A stretch of 64,000 bases of DNA from Dyadobacter chenwenxiniae (lineage in GTDB: Bacteria > Bacteroidota > Bacteroidia > Cytophagales > Spirosomataceae). Below the pieces are notes generated by a model, which was given only the letters and a program-made list of their open reading frames with translations, was not told where the DNA came from and did no database searches. The first letter of the stretch is position 1. Each line of letters starts with the position of its first letter. Shown in pieces: positions 1 to 8,478 of the stretch. The position numbers and the translations under genes are program-made. The stretch is from positions 3,224,001-3,288,000 of the forward strand of contig NZ_CP094997.1 of the NCBI RefSeq assembly GCF_022869785.1. Reading direction: 5' to 3'.

Positions 1-319
1 CTTTATTCCAATACTCATTGGCGATTGGTCGGATTTCAGTTTCCATGAAATCGCGTACTTTCAGCTGAATTTCGCGGTCTTCCCCGGTTAATGTTGCACT
101 GAGTTCATAAAAATCGCCATTCACAACCGGGGGCGCCTTCTTTTTCCCCGATCCCGCTTCCATGAATTTCAGCATTTTCCCCAGATCTTCTTCACTCATT
201 TTTGAAACCACACCCATCATTCTATTGAGGTCAACCTTTTTAGAAAGTTTGCCCAACGCATCGAGATCAATGTTTTTGAGTAATGTTCGTATTTCTGAAA
301 ATGATTCGAGAAAACCCAT
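1..319 (-). CDS. Acyl-CoA dehydrogenase, N-terminal part (cut by window edge)
   Basis: The first 106 codons are present; the rest lies left of the window. Reading down from ATG at 319, a helical, Met/Lys-rich leader of about 65 residues is followed by a segment containing VRDFMETEIRPIANEYW, which matches the opening helices of acyl-CoA dehydrogenases of the glutaryl-CoA dehydrogenase type. Such enzymes are FAD-dependent, act on acyl-CoA thioesters in the cytoplasm and feed fatty acid or amino acid breakdown. The FAD-binding and catalytic Glu regions are not in view, so the substrate cannot be called. The leader is longer than in most relatives and could be a start-site overcall, but no better internal start is obvious. 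Confidence 0.75.
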   Translation of the reverse strand, partial: MGFLESFSEIRTLLKNIDLDALGKLSKKVDLNRMMGVVSKMSEEDLGKMLKFMEAGSGKKKAPPVVNGDFYELSATLTGEDREIQLKVRDFMETEIRPIANEYWNK

Positions 320-497
320 AATGGTGATTTTTGGTTGATTGCAGTTTAGCTTATTAATAAAGTCCCTTTGCTTCCGAATCTATTCCACTGCAAAGAAATC
401 GTTTAAAGCCGGTCAAAGTGTAGAATTTAATAGGCATTAGAAACGTATACGCTTTGGGAACGAAAATTGAGCATTGATTGGAAAAAATCACACAAAC

Positions 498-710
498 ATG
501 GCTACGCAATCAAAAAAAGAAAATGTAGAAGGCGGCTCACCCACACACGGTGGCCCAAAAGGCATCGAAAAACAAAAAGATGACAGCGCGAAACCTTCGA
601 AAACACTTTCCAAAGAAGCAGCGAAAGAGTCTGAGGACGAAAATATGACAGGTCAAAAAGGCTATAACGAAACGCCTCCGACCGTGCCCGTCAAATCAAC
701 CAAACAGTAA
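498..710 (+). CDS. Small hydrophilic protein, function unknown
   Basis: About 70 residues starting MATQSKKEN; an upstream ATG at 474 in the same frame is possible but less likely. The protein is rich in Lys, Glu, Ser, Pro and Gly with almost no hydrophobic residues, so it is probably intrinsically disordered. There is no signal peptide or recognisable domain. Similar small Lys/Glu/Pro-rich proteins are often seen in Cytophagales, but I cannot name a family. It stands alone between divergent and convergent neighbours and ends 4 bases before the stop of the GH9 gene on the other strand. Confidence 0.5.
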   Translation: MATQSKKENVEGGSPTHGGPKGIEKQKDDSAKPSKTLSKEAAKESEDENMTGQKGYNETPPTVPVKSTKQ

Positions 711-714
711 GCGG

Positions 715-2496
715 TTATTTCATCTCCGACAATGCTTCCAATGCTGCTGACAAGTAAACCATAGGCGCATTCCAATTGATCGCAATCTCGTTCGAGGCAT
801 AAGAACAGTCATCGTCCGTGAAAGACTCGTCCGCAAATTTGCTCGTGTAAGTCGTGCATTTGTCTTGTTGAGCAGGATTGGGGCCGCCGGATAACAGTCC
901 GGGAACGGGGTCTGCAATACCATCGGCAACGGACGGCCGATGGTGCGGATGCATCACGCGTTTCGAGCCAAATCCCGTCAGGAAGCAGTAACCGGTTGCA
1001 TTTCTGCCCAGCAAATAGTCCAGATTCCCCTGCGCTGCCTGCGTATACCGGGGGTTTTTCGTAAGTTTAAAAGCGTAAAGTAACGCGATGCCCTGGTTGG
1101 CAGCCACGGAGCTGCTTCCCCATGAATAATCCTTCGCTGTTTTGCCCATTACGGTATGATATGGCTGTTTTTCAAGATCCGTCAATAGGTTATCGGCGAA
1201 AGATATAATATTCTTTTCCAGGCTCTTGGTCAATGCAGGATCTGCCTTAATTTCTTCTGCAAACCGGATCAACGTGTAATAACCTAAGGTTCTTACTTGA
1301 CTCCATGTAGGCAAAGGCATCGCTTGACCGGCCTGGAAGTCTATATCTTTCAGATAATCCGGCTTCTTCGTCAACGCGTACATTTCGGCCGCTGCCCAAA
1401 CCCATTCGTCCTTTACATCCCGGTCTCCATATGCGCCTGTTACTACATCAGGATCAAACTTTTTATTCATTTCATCTTGGTTGTAAAGCACCGCAGGATT
1501 CTTCTTCGCCCACTCCCAACCCTTTACTGCTGCCGTGACGCAGGAATCCGAAAGTCCGGGAAATTTATTCTCAAAATTCTTAAAAATACGCGCCGACTGC
1601 GCCATCACTGCAACAAAGTCTAATGTGGCAGCAGTGCCTTTCTGAACTACATAACGTGGATTTTTAGCAGCATCCGGCATGACCATTCCGTCAAATCGCG
1701 GATTGGTTAATTTATGATAAACGCCGCCGTCGGCCGGATCCTGCATGGTAAGCATCCAGCGCAAGTTCCAAAGCGCTTCGTCCAGCACATCGGGAACGCC
1801 GTTGTTGCTTTCCGGGATGTTGGTCATAAAATTTTCACAAAACGACGGATAATCCTCATACAACGACAGCAGCGTGCCCATTGTAATACCGGAATTGACA
1901 ATGTATTTATTATAATCGCCCGCGTCATACCAACCTTTGGATGAGCTGATCACTGCGTTTTCAGGTCGCGATTCAGAGACCGCGGATGCGTGGATCAGCA
2001 CTTTGTTATCAGGATGTCCCGCAGGTCTGGCCCACTTTCCCGCAAATTTTTCGGGCAGATCAATGGAAACACGTTGATAGTAAAAGCCTTTTAGTGAAGC
2101 CGCTGCAACTTCCTTGTAAACCCTTTCTTTTATTTCGAATGGCGCTGATTTTCCCAAAGACTGGACTTCAACAAAATATTTACCTGCTTTGCGAATGCTG
2201 GAAAAGTCCGCAATGCGGCTGATTTTGCCGGAATGCTGGTTGGTTCGCGGCTCGCTGAGCCTGCCTTTGAAAACCGTTTTACCTGTTAAAACGTCTTTCA
2301 GTTCAAATGGTGTTTGCTTCTCACTAAGCACAATAGCTATTTTCTGCGCATTCGGATAAAACCCGATCTGGTTCAAACGGATGGGTGCCGGAGCACTTTG
2401 CGCCAACAACAAATTAAAAAAACCCACTAAGATTAAACAAAGGAAGTGGAGCATGATTTGCTTTATAAATCGGCAGGACTGCTGCATGGGCTTCAT
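715..2496 (-). CDS. Glycoside hydrolase family 9 endoglucanase (cellulase), secreted
   Basis: 593 residues. A signal peptide (basic residues R9 and K12, hydrophobic core to about residue 32, ending LLLAQ) leads into an Ig-like CelD_N domain (about 35-125) and the (alpha/alpha)6 GH9 catalytic domain (about 130-590). The GH9 signatures are all visible: YDAGDYNKY at 190-198 carries the catalytic base Asp pair, HPHHRPS at 516-522 is the conserved His motif, and E570 in SNEIAINWNAP is the expected acid. GH9 enzymes with this layout cut beta-1,4-glucans by inversion in periplasm or outside the cell. A hairpin terminator sits only about 23 bases upstream, between it and the Dabb gene. It is near, but not in, the SusCD operon. 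Confidence 0.95.
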   Translation of the reverse strand: MKPMQQSCRFIKQIMLHFLCLILVGFFNLLLAQSAPAPIRLNQIGFYPNAQKIAIVLSEKQTPFELKDVLTGKTVFKGRLSEPRTNQHSGKISRIADFSSIRKAGKYFVEVQSLGKSAPFEIKERVYKEVAAASLKGFYYQRVSIDLPEKFAGKWARPAGHPDNKVLIHASAVSESRPENAVISSSKGWYDAGDYNKYIVNSGITMGTLLSLYEDYPSFCENFMTNIPESNNGVPDVLDEALWNLRWMLTMQDPADGGVYHKLTNPRFDGMVMPDAAKNPRYVVQKGTAATLDFVAVMAQSARIFKNFENKFPGLSDSCVTAAVKGWEWAKKNPAVLYNQDEMNKKFDPDVVTGAYGDRDVKDEWVWAAAEMYALTKKPDYLKDIDFQAGQAMPLPTWSQVRTLGYYTLIRFAEEIKADPALTKSLEKNIISFADNLLTDLEKQPYHTVMGKTAKDYSWGSSSVAANQGIALLYAFKLTKNPRYTQAAQGNLDYLLGRNATGYCFLTGFGSKRVMHPHHRPSVADGIADPVPGLLSGGPNPAQQDKCTTYTSKFADESFTDDDCSYASNEIAINWNAPMVYLSAALEALSEMK

Positions 2497-2518
2497 GTAG
2501 GATTAGAATATCTGTATT

Positions 2519-2552
2519 AAAAAGCAAAAAGGCCAGCTCTTTACCGCTGGCC
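2519..2552 (-). terminator. Rho-independent terminator after the Dabb gene
   Basis: On the minus strand the 7-bp arms GGCCAGC and GCTGGCC enclose an 8-base loop and are followed by TTTTTGCTTTTT. It lies after the Dabb stop (2606) and just before the GH9 start (2496), so transcription of GH9 either starts within about 25 bases or depends on read-through. Confidence 0.8.
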
Positions 2553-2605
2553 CGCCTAAATTTCACATTGGGCAATCAATGCTGTGCACGATGCCGACAC
2601 CATGC

Positions 2606-3019
2606 CTATCCTACTTTTTTCGGACCAACTGAATCATATACAACGACCTTTTCCCACAAATGAGCGTATTCTTTGACAAAGTCGAGATGGATCGGGTGCG
2701 TTTGATAAATTTCCTCTTCGATTATATTTTTGAAAAAACACATCCAGGAAAACGTGTAATCCCTTACAATCACAGACCTGCTAGTTTCGGCTGGCTTACC
2801 AATGTGTACATATTGAATGGTTGGAACCTTTGCCAGCTTGTGCAAGCCTTCCAGTAATTTCGCCTCATCCTGTGCATTGTGAGGGTCTTTCAGATAAAAA
2901 TAAACGTGGTGAATAAACAGTTCCTTTACTTTTTCCGGCTCAGCTGCCAGCGGGGAAATTGAAGCAATTGTAGCTAATCCTGCATTTTGCAAGAATCTTC
3001 TTCTTGATTTGTCTTCCAT
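2606..3019 (-). CDS. Dabb family (stress-responsive A/B barrel) protein with Tat-like leader
   Basis: 137 residues. The N-terminus has a twin-arginine type stretch (SRRRFLQNAG) and a hydrophobic segment, pointing to export. Residues about 30-135 form one Dabb domain: FIHHVYFYLKDP is the typical first strand with its conserved His, and the FVKEYAHLWEKVVVYDS end matches the last helix and strand. Dabb proteins are small dimeric ferredoxin-like barrels; a few are enzymes, most have no assigned role. Exported Dabb proteins are common in Bacteroidota near sugar genes. Substrate unknown. It has its own terminator, so it is probably transcribed separately from GH9. Confidence 0.85.
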   Translation of the reverse strand: MEDKSRRRFLQNAGLATIASISPLAAEPEKVKELFIHHVYFYLKDPHNAQDEAKLLEGLHKLAKVPTIQYVHIGKPAETSRSVIVRDYTFSWMCFFKNIIEEEIYQTHPIHLDFVKEYAHLWEKVVVYDSVGPKKVG

Positions 3020-3192
3020 GTTTTTATTAGGCGAGTGTCCCGGTTCCGATCGGCAAGGGTTTGTCAGATTTAATATTCCAGTTTACGGAGGTCAAGAATA
3101 CAACATCTTTCCATTCTTTTCAAACCCACTGTTAATGGTAGGATTGAAAAATCGGGGTCTTTTTGTTAAACATCATTAAACCTGTTGACACA

Positions 3193-3633
3193 ATGTATTT
3201 TACAAAAAGAGATTTCGGTGTTGCGGCGGTCACGGCATGCCTGACGATCACCTGTATATTTGCAAACTCGCCTGGCGCAATCCTGGATTCCTCTATTTTT
3301 GATTGGAAAGATATGCAAGTGAAAAATACCAAGACCGGCGCCGTACGAACTGTTTTCCGTTCACAAACGGCCACATTGGGCGAGCTGGAATGTCACATCA
3401 CAACATTGAATCCGGGCGACAGCTCGCACCCACCGCACAAACACCCGGAAGAAGAAATCATTATCATTAAAGAAGGAACCGTAGAAGCGTTGGTCAACGG
3501 CAAAATGAAGCAAGTGGGCCCTGGTTCCGTCATTTTCCAGGCCTCCAACCAAATGCATTCAATCAAGAACGTGGGTAAAACGCCGACAACGTATCATGTA
3601 TTCAGCTGGCACTCGGCTGGGATGAAGAAGTAA
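3193..3633 (+). CDS. Cupin domain protein, exported
   Basis: 146 residues from MYFTKRDFG; an upstream in-frame ATG at 3163 would add 10 residues but spoils the leader. The N-terminus is a hydrophobic export signal (VAAVTACLTITCIFA). The rest is a single cupin barrel: HPPHKHPEEE gives the metal-binding H-x-H-(x)n-E pattern of motif 1, and GSVIFQASNQMHSIKNVG is motif 2 with its His. Cupins of this type bind one divalent metal. Function ranges from sugar isomerases to storage proteins and cannot be narrowed here. It ends 6 bases from the convergent small gene at 3640. Confidence 0.8.
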   Translation: MYFTKRDFGVAAVTACLTITCIFANSPGAILDSSIFDWKDMQVKNTKTGAVRTVFRSQTATLGELECHITTLNPGDSSHPPHKHPEEEIIIIKEGTVEALVNGKMKQVGPGSVIFQASNQMHSIKNVGKTPTTYHVFSWHSAGMKK

Positions 3634-3639
3634 GGGGAA

Positions 3640-3801
3640 TTAATTTTGCTTCCTTAAAAATTCTTCGGGAACAGGGTAAGCTTTCAAAAGAGACCTCATT
3701 TTATCCGATTTTTTATCGAAATAGACCCTTATTTTTTCGATATCCTGAGCTGAAAATTTCTCAGAATCTTTATTTTTATCACTTTCAATTATAGTGTCCA
3801 T
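3640..3801 (-). CDS. Small protein paired with DUF6934, possible antitoxin or partner
   Basis: 53 residues from MDTIIESDKNK; an earlier in-frame ATG at 3834 would give 64 residues. It is charged and helical, ending EEFLRKQN, with no known domain. It follows directly after the DUF6934 gene (stop at 3836), so the two are surely co-transcribed. The A+T-rich composition of both differs from the flanking genes, which hints at transfer. The pairing suggests a two-gene module of toxin-antitoxin type, but that is inference from size and spacing only. Confidence 0.5.
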   Translation of the reverse strand: MDTIIESDKNKDSEKFSAQDIEKIRVYFDKKSDKMRSLLKAYPVPEEFLRKQN

Positions 3802-3835
3802 AGTGTCATATTTTTGATGAAGGTAAAAATACAAA

Positions 3836-4318
3836 TCATTTTAAGGATAACAAAAAAGCATCATAATTGACGCCCGATTTCAGACTTTGCCAATTATTAT
3901 GCCATTTTGGATATATGATTGCTAAAGGATTATTCCTCGTTTTATCTGTAACCAAACCCTTGATTACGTAGCGTTCACAAAGCTCAGCCATATATTTGTT
4001 AATTCCCATTTGATATTTTCTTGTTCTTTTGGCACAGCTGCCAGTTGCATATATACTTGCATTAGGATGGGCATTAAGAAAATCCAAAGCAATTTGAGCA
4101 ACCGTCCCAAGAATCTTATCGGTGTCACCATTTCTAGTTTCAACAGAATCGTCGGCATATCTTGACTCTTTGTGCCACACGCCGAAACCTAAATTAAAAA
4201 TATCTTCACCTAACGGTGTGAATGCGACGAGCATCGTAATTCTGCCTTGCCTTCCTGTGCTGTTAAAAACATACATAAATGGATCCAGCTGATCCAACTC
4301 GTATTTTTCCAATTTCAT
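3836..4318 (-). CDS. DUF6934 family protein
   Basis: 160 residues, no signal peptide. The pattern matches what I recall of DUF6934: an opening MKLEKYELDQ, a central GFGVWH with a following NGDTDKILGTVAQIALDFL, the ASIYATGSCAKRTRKYQMGI segment and a closing GVNYDAFLLSLK. The GS-x-x-x-R-T-R segment resembles the core of small nucleic-acid-binding or toxin-like folds, but no activity is established to my knowledge. It forms a tight operon with the small gene at 3640-3801. The A+T-rich gene sits between a cupin and the DUF6807 operon, consistent with a mobile accessory cassette. Confidence 0.65.
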   Translation of the reverse strand: MKLEKYELDQLDPFMYVFNSTGRQGRITMLVAFTPLGEDIFNLGFGVWHKESRYADDSVETRNGDTDKILGTVAQIALDFLNAHPNASIYATGSCAKRTRKYQMGINKYMAELCERYVIKGLVTDKTRNNPLAIIYPKWHNNWQSLKSGVNYDAFLLSLK

Positions 4319-4350
4319 AAATCATAGTGTGCAATGAGCCGCAATAATAA

Positions 4351-4385
4351 CCAAAAAGAGCCACAGTTTCCTGCGGCTCTTTTGG
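4351..4385 (-). terminator. Terminator of the DUF1080-Gfo-DUF6807 operon
   Basis: Read on the minus strand, AAAAGAGCCGCAG and CTGTGGCTCTTTTT pair (one G-U) around a GAAA tetraloop, with the U-rich 3' arm acting as the U-tract. It starts 23 bases after the DUF6807 stop at 4408. Confidence 0.85.
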
Positions 4386-4407
4386 CAATGTTGATTATAA
4401 TTCAGCC

Positions 4408-5454
4408 CTACTTCGTCTTGGCGTAATCTGCGGCCATCGCATTGATGGCCTCGTCTTTCAGATGCTCCGATGCGATTACCAGCCGATAGCGAAATGTGGT
4501 GGATTCGCCTTTTTTTAGCTTGAAGTTGAGCGTTTCTTTGCCGTCACTTAATGCCTTCATGCCTAATGGATTTACGGCGAAAAGGCCGTAGCCGCGGGCA
4601 TGCCAGTAGGCTGGGTAACCTACATTTTTCGGGTGATCGATCATGGCTACACTGATGTTTTCATCTTTGATCTTTCCTGTGAGGTTGCACCAGATGGCGC
4701 GCTTGCCCCAAACAGCTTCTCCTTCCACACCATTGCTATTGCGGTAATTTCCAGTGATTCCTTCATTGTTCATGACCGGAACCTTGGTGGCTATGCCGCT
4801 CGCATCGGTGAAAATCTCAGGCTTGTTTGAAGGCAATTCCAGCTCGCGGGCCACACGGATCGCGAACATTCCGTCCTTAATGTCGGGCATCGCCACTTCG
4901 TCCAACACGGCGGTTAAGGTTGTGGAACGGTCGATAATACGCTGGTCGCCTTTTCCGCTGAAATGATAGGTGGTAGTTTCCTTTAATGTCAGGACGCCAT
5001 TTTTATCCTTCCAGTCGGCTGTTACCGTCAGTTCACCTTTGTCTTTTCCACTTTTCATGGATTTGATGCCGGTGTGGATGATGGTTCCGTAAGCGCGTTT
5101 TGCGTGGTCCACCGCATTGGAATTGTTCCAGTAGTCGTTACCATTCACATCCTCGTAATTGAGCCAGATGCCCACGTGGTGCGGATGGTCTACTCGCTCA
5201 CCTGGTCTTGGATCGAGCGGCCAGCCTCTCGTAATGAGCGTTCCCTTAGCCGTTTGCACCGGATAGAGCACTGCTTTTTTCAATACATCTTCACCCGGAT
5301 AGAAATAGGAGGTAAAAGCTTTGCCATCGATTTTGACTTCAACCTTCTTTTCCTTCTCATTATTAACCAGATCCACTTTTTGAGCTTGCACCAACCCACC
5401 TGCTGCGAAAACAGAAAATGCAGTTGCTGCGATGCCCTTCGTTATAACATTCAC
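4408..5454 (-). CDS. DUF6807 (PmoA-like) family protein, exported
   Basis: 348 residues with a signal peptide (hydrophobic core ending GGLVQAQ). The remainder has the DUF6807/PmoA-like features: an early YFYPGEDVLKKAVLYPV stretch, RGWPLDPRPGERVDHPHHVG with the conserved His pair, GIWLNYEDVNGNDYWN, and a later DHPKNVGYPAYWHARGYGLF. Members are common in sugar-utilisation clusters of Bacteroidota and Planctomycetota next to Gfo/Idh/MocA oxidoreductases, and the beta-sandwich resembles galactose mutarotases. A role on sugars is therefore likely, while the old name 'methane oxygenase' is misleading. Its start is 12 bases from the stop of the upstream oxidoreductase, so they share one transcript. 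Confidence 0.85.
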   Translation of the reverse strand: MNVITKGIAATAFSVFAAGGLVQAQKVDLVNNEKEKKVEVKIDGKAFTSYFYPGEDVLKKAVLYPVQTAKGTLITRGWPLDPRPGERVDHPHHVGIWLNYEDVNGNDYWNNSNAVDHAKRAYGTIIHTGIKSMKSGKDKGELTVTADWKDKNGVLTLKETTTYHFSGKGDQRIIDRSTTLTAVLDEVAMPDIKDGMFAIRVARELELPSNKPEIFTDASGIATKVPVMNNEGITGNYRNSNGVEGEAVWGKRAIWCNLTGKIKDENISVAMIDHPKNVGYPAYWHARGYGLFAVNPLGMKALSDGKETLNFKLKKGESTTFRYRLVIASEHLKDEAINAMAADYAKTK

Positions 5455-5466
5455 GTTCCGTGTCGT

Positions 5467-6807
5467 TTAGCTTAAAACAATGTCTTTCTTCTTAGGATCC
5501 CAGCTCACGCGCTTGCCTGTATGCAACGCCTGTGTTGCCATAATGTTCGCCACCGAGTGGTTGAAACCAACACGTGCAGGCGCATTGCTTTCTTTACGGC
5601 TGCGGATACATTCCATCCAGTTGCGCATGTGAAGTGAGGTCATCGGGTCAGAGCCGGTATTTGCGTCTGTCGCGATTTTGTCGCCTGCTTTTAGCGACAT
5701 TTCCGTCAGCAAGTTGGCTTCCATCCCCATTCCTTTGGCGTCTTTTGCTGTTAAACCACCCTCAGGAGTGATCTTATTGGTGTCGAGGTTAATCATACCA
5801 CCATTAGAGTAGTAATATTCTTTCACACCGCCTGCTTCGTTATTGAAACGGGATGAGTAAATCACCTGAAAGCCTTTTTCCTTATTATCAAATGGTCCGT
5901 ATTCAAAAGCGGCGCTGAATGTGTCTACGTTCGTACGACCATCCTTCCAAGTGTAAATTCCACCATTGGCAACCACATTCCTTGGCGCATCAAGTCCTGA
6001 GAACCAATGCACTGTGTCGATCTGGTGAGCCATCCATTGTCCAGGGATTCCAGAGGAGTATGGGTAAAACAAACGGAATTCCAAATAGTAACGCGGGTTC
6101 CATTCCACTTTCGGACGGTTCATTAGGAAGCGGTCCCAATCCGTATCCTCTTTTCTGATCTGAGAAACCAGCTCCTTGCGTCTCCAACGGCCCGGCTGGT
6201 TCACATTCCAGGTCATTTCAACCGTAGTAATGTCGCCGAATTTGCCTGATTTAATGTATTCATAAGCGGCCCAGTAATTGGGTGCGCTGCGGCGCTGGGA
6301 GCCAACCTGCACGATTTGTTTTGAAGCTTCAACTGCTTTTAAAGCAACTTTTGCATCCTCCAATGTTTCGGCGAACGGTTTCTCCACATACACGTCACGA
6401 CCCGATTTCACGGCTTCCGCGCAATGCAATGCATGCTGGAAATCCGCCGTGCTGATGATGACAGCGTCTACATCTTTACGACCGAGCAATTCTTCGTTAT
6501 TTCTTGCTTTTGCAAATTCGGCGGAAGTATAAGGCTTACCTTTCATAAATGCCTCAGCCTCGTCGCGGCGGCGGTTCCAAAGATCGGAAACACCCATAAA
6601 CTCAAAGTTCAGTTCTTTTGCATGATCAAAAAAACTTGGGGCCAGAGAGCTGCGGAAACGATCGGAAAAACCAATGATCCCCACACGTACGCGGTCATTC
6701 GCGCCCAAAATTTTCCGATAACTTGCTGCGCTAAAAGCATTTGAACCAACAGCAACACCCGCCGAAGCCAGCGCTGCATTTTTTATAAAATCCCTTCTGC
6801 TTGTCAT
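5467..6807 (-). CDS. Gfo/Idh/MocA family oxidoreductase with Tat signal
   Basis: 446 residues. A twin-arginine leader (TSRRDFIKNAALASAG) precedes a Rossmann domain (VRVGIIGFSDR, about 40-160) with the family's EKP motif (DVYVEKPFAETL), then the alpha/beta substrate domain. Relatives use tightly bound NAD(P) to oxidise a sugar hydroxyl, often at C3, and many are exported in this phylum. It lies between DUF1080 (120 bases upstream) and DUF6807 (12 bases downstream). Together these suggest formation and cleavage of 3-keto glycosides outside the cytoplasm; the sugar is not deducible from sequence. Confidence 0.92.
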   Translation of the reverse strand: MTSRRDFIKNAALASAGVAVGSNAFSAASYRKILGANDRVRVGIIGFSDRFRSSLAPSFFDHAKELNFEFMGVSDLWNRRRDEAEAFMKGKPYTSAEFAKARNNEELLGRKDVDAVIISTADFQHALHCAEAVKSGRDVYVEKPFAETLEDAKVALKAVEASKQIVQVGSQRRSAPNYWAAYEYIKSGKFGDITTVEMTWNVNQPGRWRRKELVSQIRKEDTDWDRFLMNRPKVEWNPRYYLEFRLFYPYSSGIPGQWMAHQIDTVHWFSGLDAPRNVVANGGIYTWKDGRTNVDTFSAAFEYGPFDNKEKGFQVIYSSRFNNEAGGVKEYYYSNGGMINLDTNKITPEGGLTAKDAKGMGMEANLLTEMSLKAGDKIATDANTGSDPMTSLHMRNWMECIRSRKESNAPARVGFNHSVANIMATQALHTGKRVSWDPKKKDIVLS

Positions 6808-6927
6808 GTTTTTGATCTTAAAAAGTTAATTTTCAGTTAATGGGCCGCGAGTTTGGCGGGCAATCAGTTGTAAAAAACCGGTGGACTTTTATCTACTCTA
6901 AAAAAAGATTTTTTTTGAGCAGCGGAT

Positions 6928-8295
6928 TTATTTAATTTCTTTCACTTTCAAACTACGGAATGAGACATTGTCGCCGTGATCCTGCAGAAGCAGATTCCCT
7001 TGTTGTGATAATCCAAAACCTTCAAAGCCTTTGAATTTCGATTCTGCAACAAAATCCTTAAACTGCTGAGACCCGCGCACGTACTCTACTACTTTGTAAC
7101 CATTCAAAAAGTGCTGAACGGTTCCGTCCTTCTGAACCACAATCCTTCCCTGGTTCCACTCCCCTATTTTCTTCACGGCGTTTTTGGGTCTGTCGGCAGG
7201 AATTACATCGTAGAATGAGGCAATGGTCCTGTTTCCGTTTTTTCCAAGTTTTGCGTCCGGATGTTTTTCGTCGTCCAGCACCTGATATTCACAGCCAATG
7301 CCTGACTTTCCACCTGAATTAAATTTCTGATCTACAAAATATTTTACGCCACTATTAGCGCCTTCTGTTAGTTTAAAATCAAATTCAAACTCGAATGCCG
7401 GGCCGTACAGTTTCTTGGTAACAATGTCATTCCCGGTTTCTGAACCGTCAGATTTTGATATGGTAATGGTTCCGTCTGCATAATTCCAGCGTTTGGAAGG
7501 AAAATCTGTCCCGCCGTATGAACGCCATTGATCGGCTGTTTTTCCATCATAAAGCAATGCGTATCCCTGCGCTTTTTCGGCGTCATTAAGGGAGTTGGGG
7601 ATTAGATTTACAATGCGAATGTTGGCTGCCGGACTAGGTTTTAGGTCTGTCGTTTTGATCCTTACATTTTTCCAGCTTACCTGCGTTCCTTCAAGGTCTT
7701 TACTGCCTATGGCATGCACTTGCAGACAGATAAATCCGCTCGGTGTCATATCGTCAATTACGTGTGCAACAGGAACGCCGTTCAGGAATGTACGGATAGA
7801 ACTCCCAATGGCTTCAATGCGGTATTTGTTCCAGGCGTCTTTTTTGAATGCTTTTTTTGCCTCCGGGTTCAAGTCCAGCGGATAGAGCCAGCCTCGGCGT
7901 GCTTCGTCGTAAAGTCCGGCTGAGTAAGCACGGTCGCTGGGGTCAATTTCAACCTGGTAACCGTGTACGCGGCCATTTTGATACTCGGGTGTTGACAGGC
8001 TTCTGATCTGAATGCCCGAGTTTAGCTTATTATCCACTTTTACATCACATTCAAAAATGAAATCACCGTAATCCTTCTCGGTTGTCAGGAATGAATTCGG
8101 CGTGTCGGTTACCGATGTTCCTACAATGGCGCCGTCCTTTACTTCATATTTAGCTTTTCCGTTCAGTTGTTTCCAGCCGGTCAGGTCTTTTCCGTTGAAA
8201 AGATTTTCCCATCCGTCTTTCGATTTTTGCGCATTCGCCAATGTTAGGGTGACCAAAAGGATTAAAATGGTCAGCGGAAATCTTTGTTTTTTCAT
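6928..8295 (-). CDS. Two-domain DUF1080 protein (3-keto-glycoside hydrolase-like)
   Basis: 455 residues with a signal peptide ending about residue 22. It holds two DUF1080 (PF06439) concanavalin-like domains: the first about 28-215 (WENLFNGKDLTGWKQL start), the second about 245-455 (GYALLYDGKTADQWRSYGG start, GFGLSQQGNLLLQDHGDNV near the end). The family is now described as 3-keto-disaccharide hydrolases or lyases that cleave glycosides already oxidised at C3. The Gfo/Idh/MocA gene next door could supply that oxidation. Each domain keeps the G-x-K-x-L/x-x-W opening, so both may be active or one may be a binding module. It follows SusD across a terminator and so may have its own promoter. Confidence 0.9.
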   Translation of the reverse strand: MKKQRFPLTILILLVTLTLANAQKSKDGWENLFNGKDLTGWKQLNGKAKYEVKDGAIVGTSVTDTPNSFLTTEKDYGDFIFECDVKVDNKLNSGIQIRSLSTPEYQNGRVHGYQVEIDPSDRAYSAGLYDEARRGWLYPLDLNPEAKKAFKKDAWNKYRIEAIGSSIRTFLNGVPVAHVIDDMTPSGFICLQVHAIGSKDLEGTQVSWKNVRIKTTDLKPSPAANIRIVNLIPNSLNDAEKAQGYALLYDGKTADQWRSYGGTDFPSKRWNYADGTITISKSDGSETGNDIVTKKLYGPAFEFEFDFKLTEGANSGVKYFVDQKFNSGGKSGIGCEYQVLDDEKHPDAKLGKNGNRTIASFYDVIPADRPKNAVKKIGEWNQGRIVVQKDGTVQHFLNGYKVVEYVRGSQQFKDFVAESKFKGFEGFGLSQQGNLLLQDHGDNVSFRSLKVKEIK

Positions 8296-8406
8296 TGTAA
8301 AAAAGGAACTCTGTTTGATAAATGAACTTAGTAACGGACTAAAATGGACTTCCGTACATTATCAATATAACGATATTTTGCATACGTTACCCTTACTTTT
8401 AACAAA

Positions 8407-8454
8407 CATTCCCATCATCCAAAGGACGTTTAAATCCTCTGCATGATGGGAATG
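8407..8454 (-). terminator. Terminator after susCD
   Basis: Perfect 12-bp arms (CATTCCCATCAT / ATGATGGGAATG) around a 24-base loop, 25 bases after the SusD stop. The minus-strand 3' side reads TTTGTT, a modest U-tract, so some read-through into DUF1080 is plausible. Confidence 0.7.
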
Positions 8455-8478
8455 CGCATTTTTAATTCAAATCAATGA

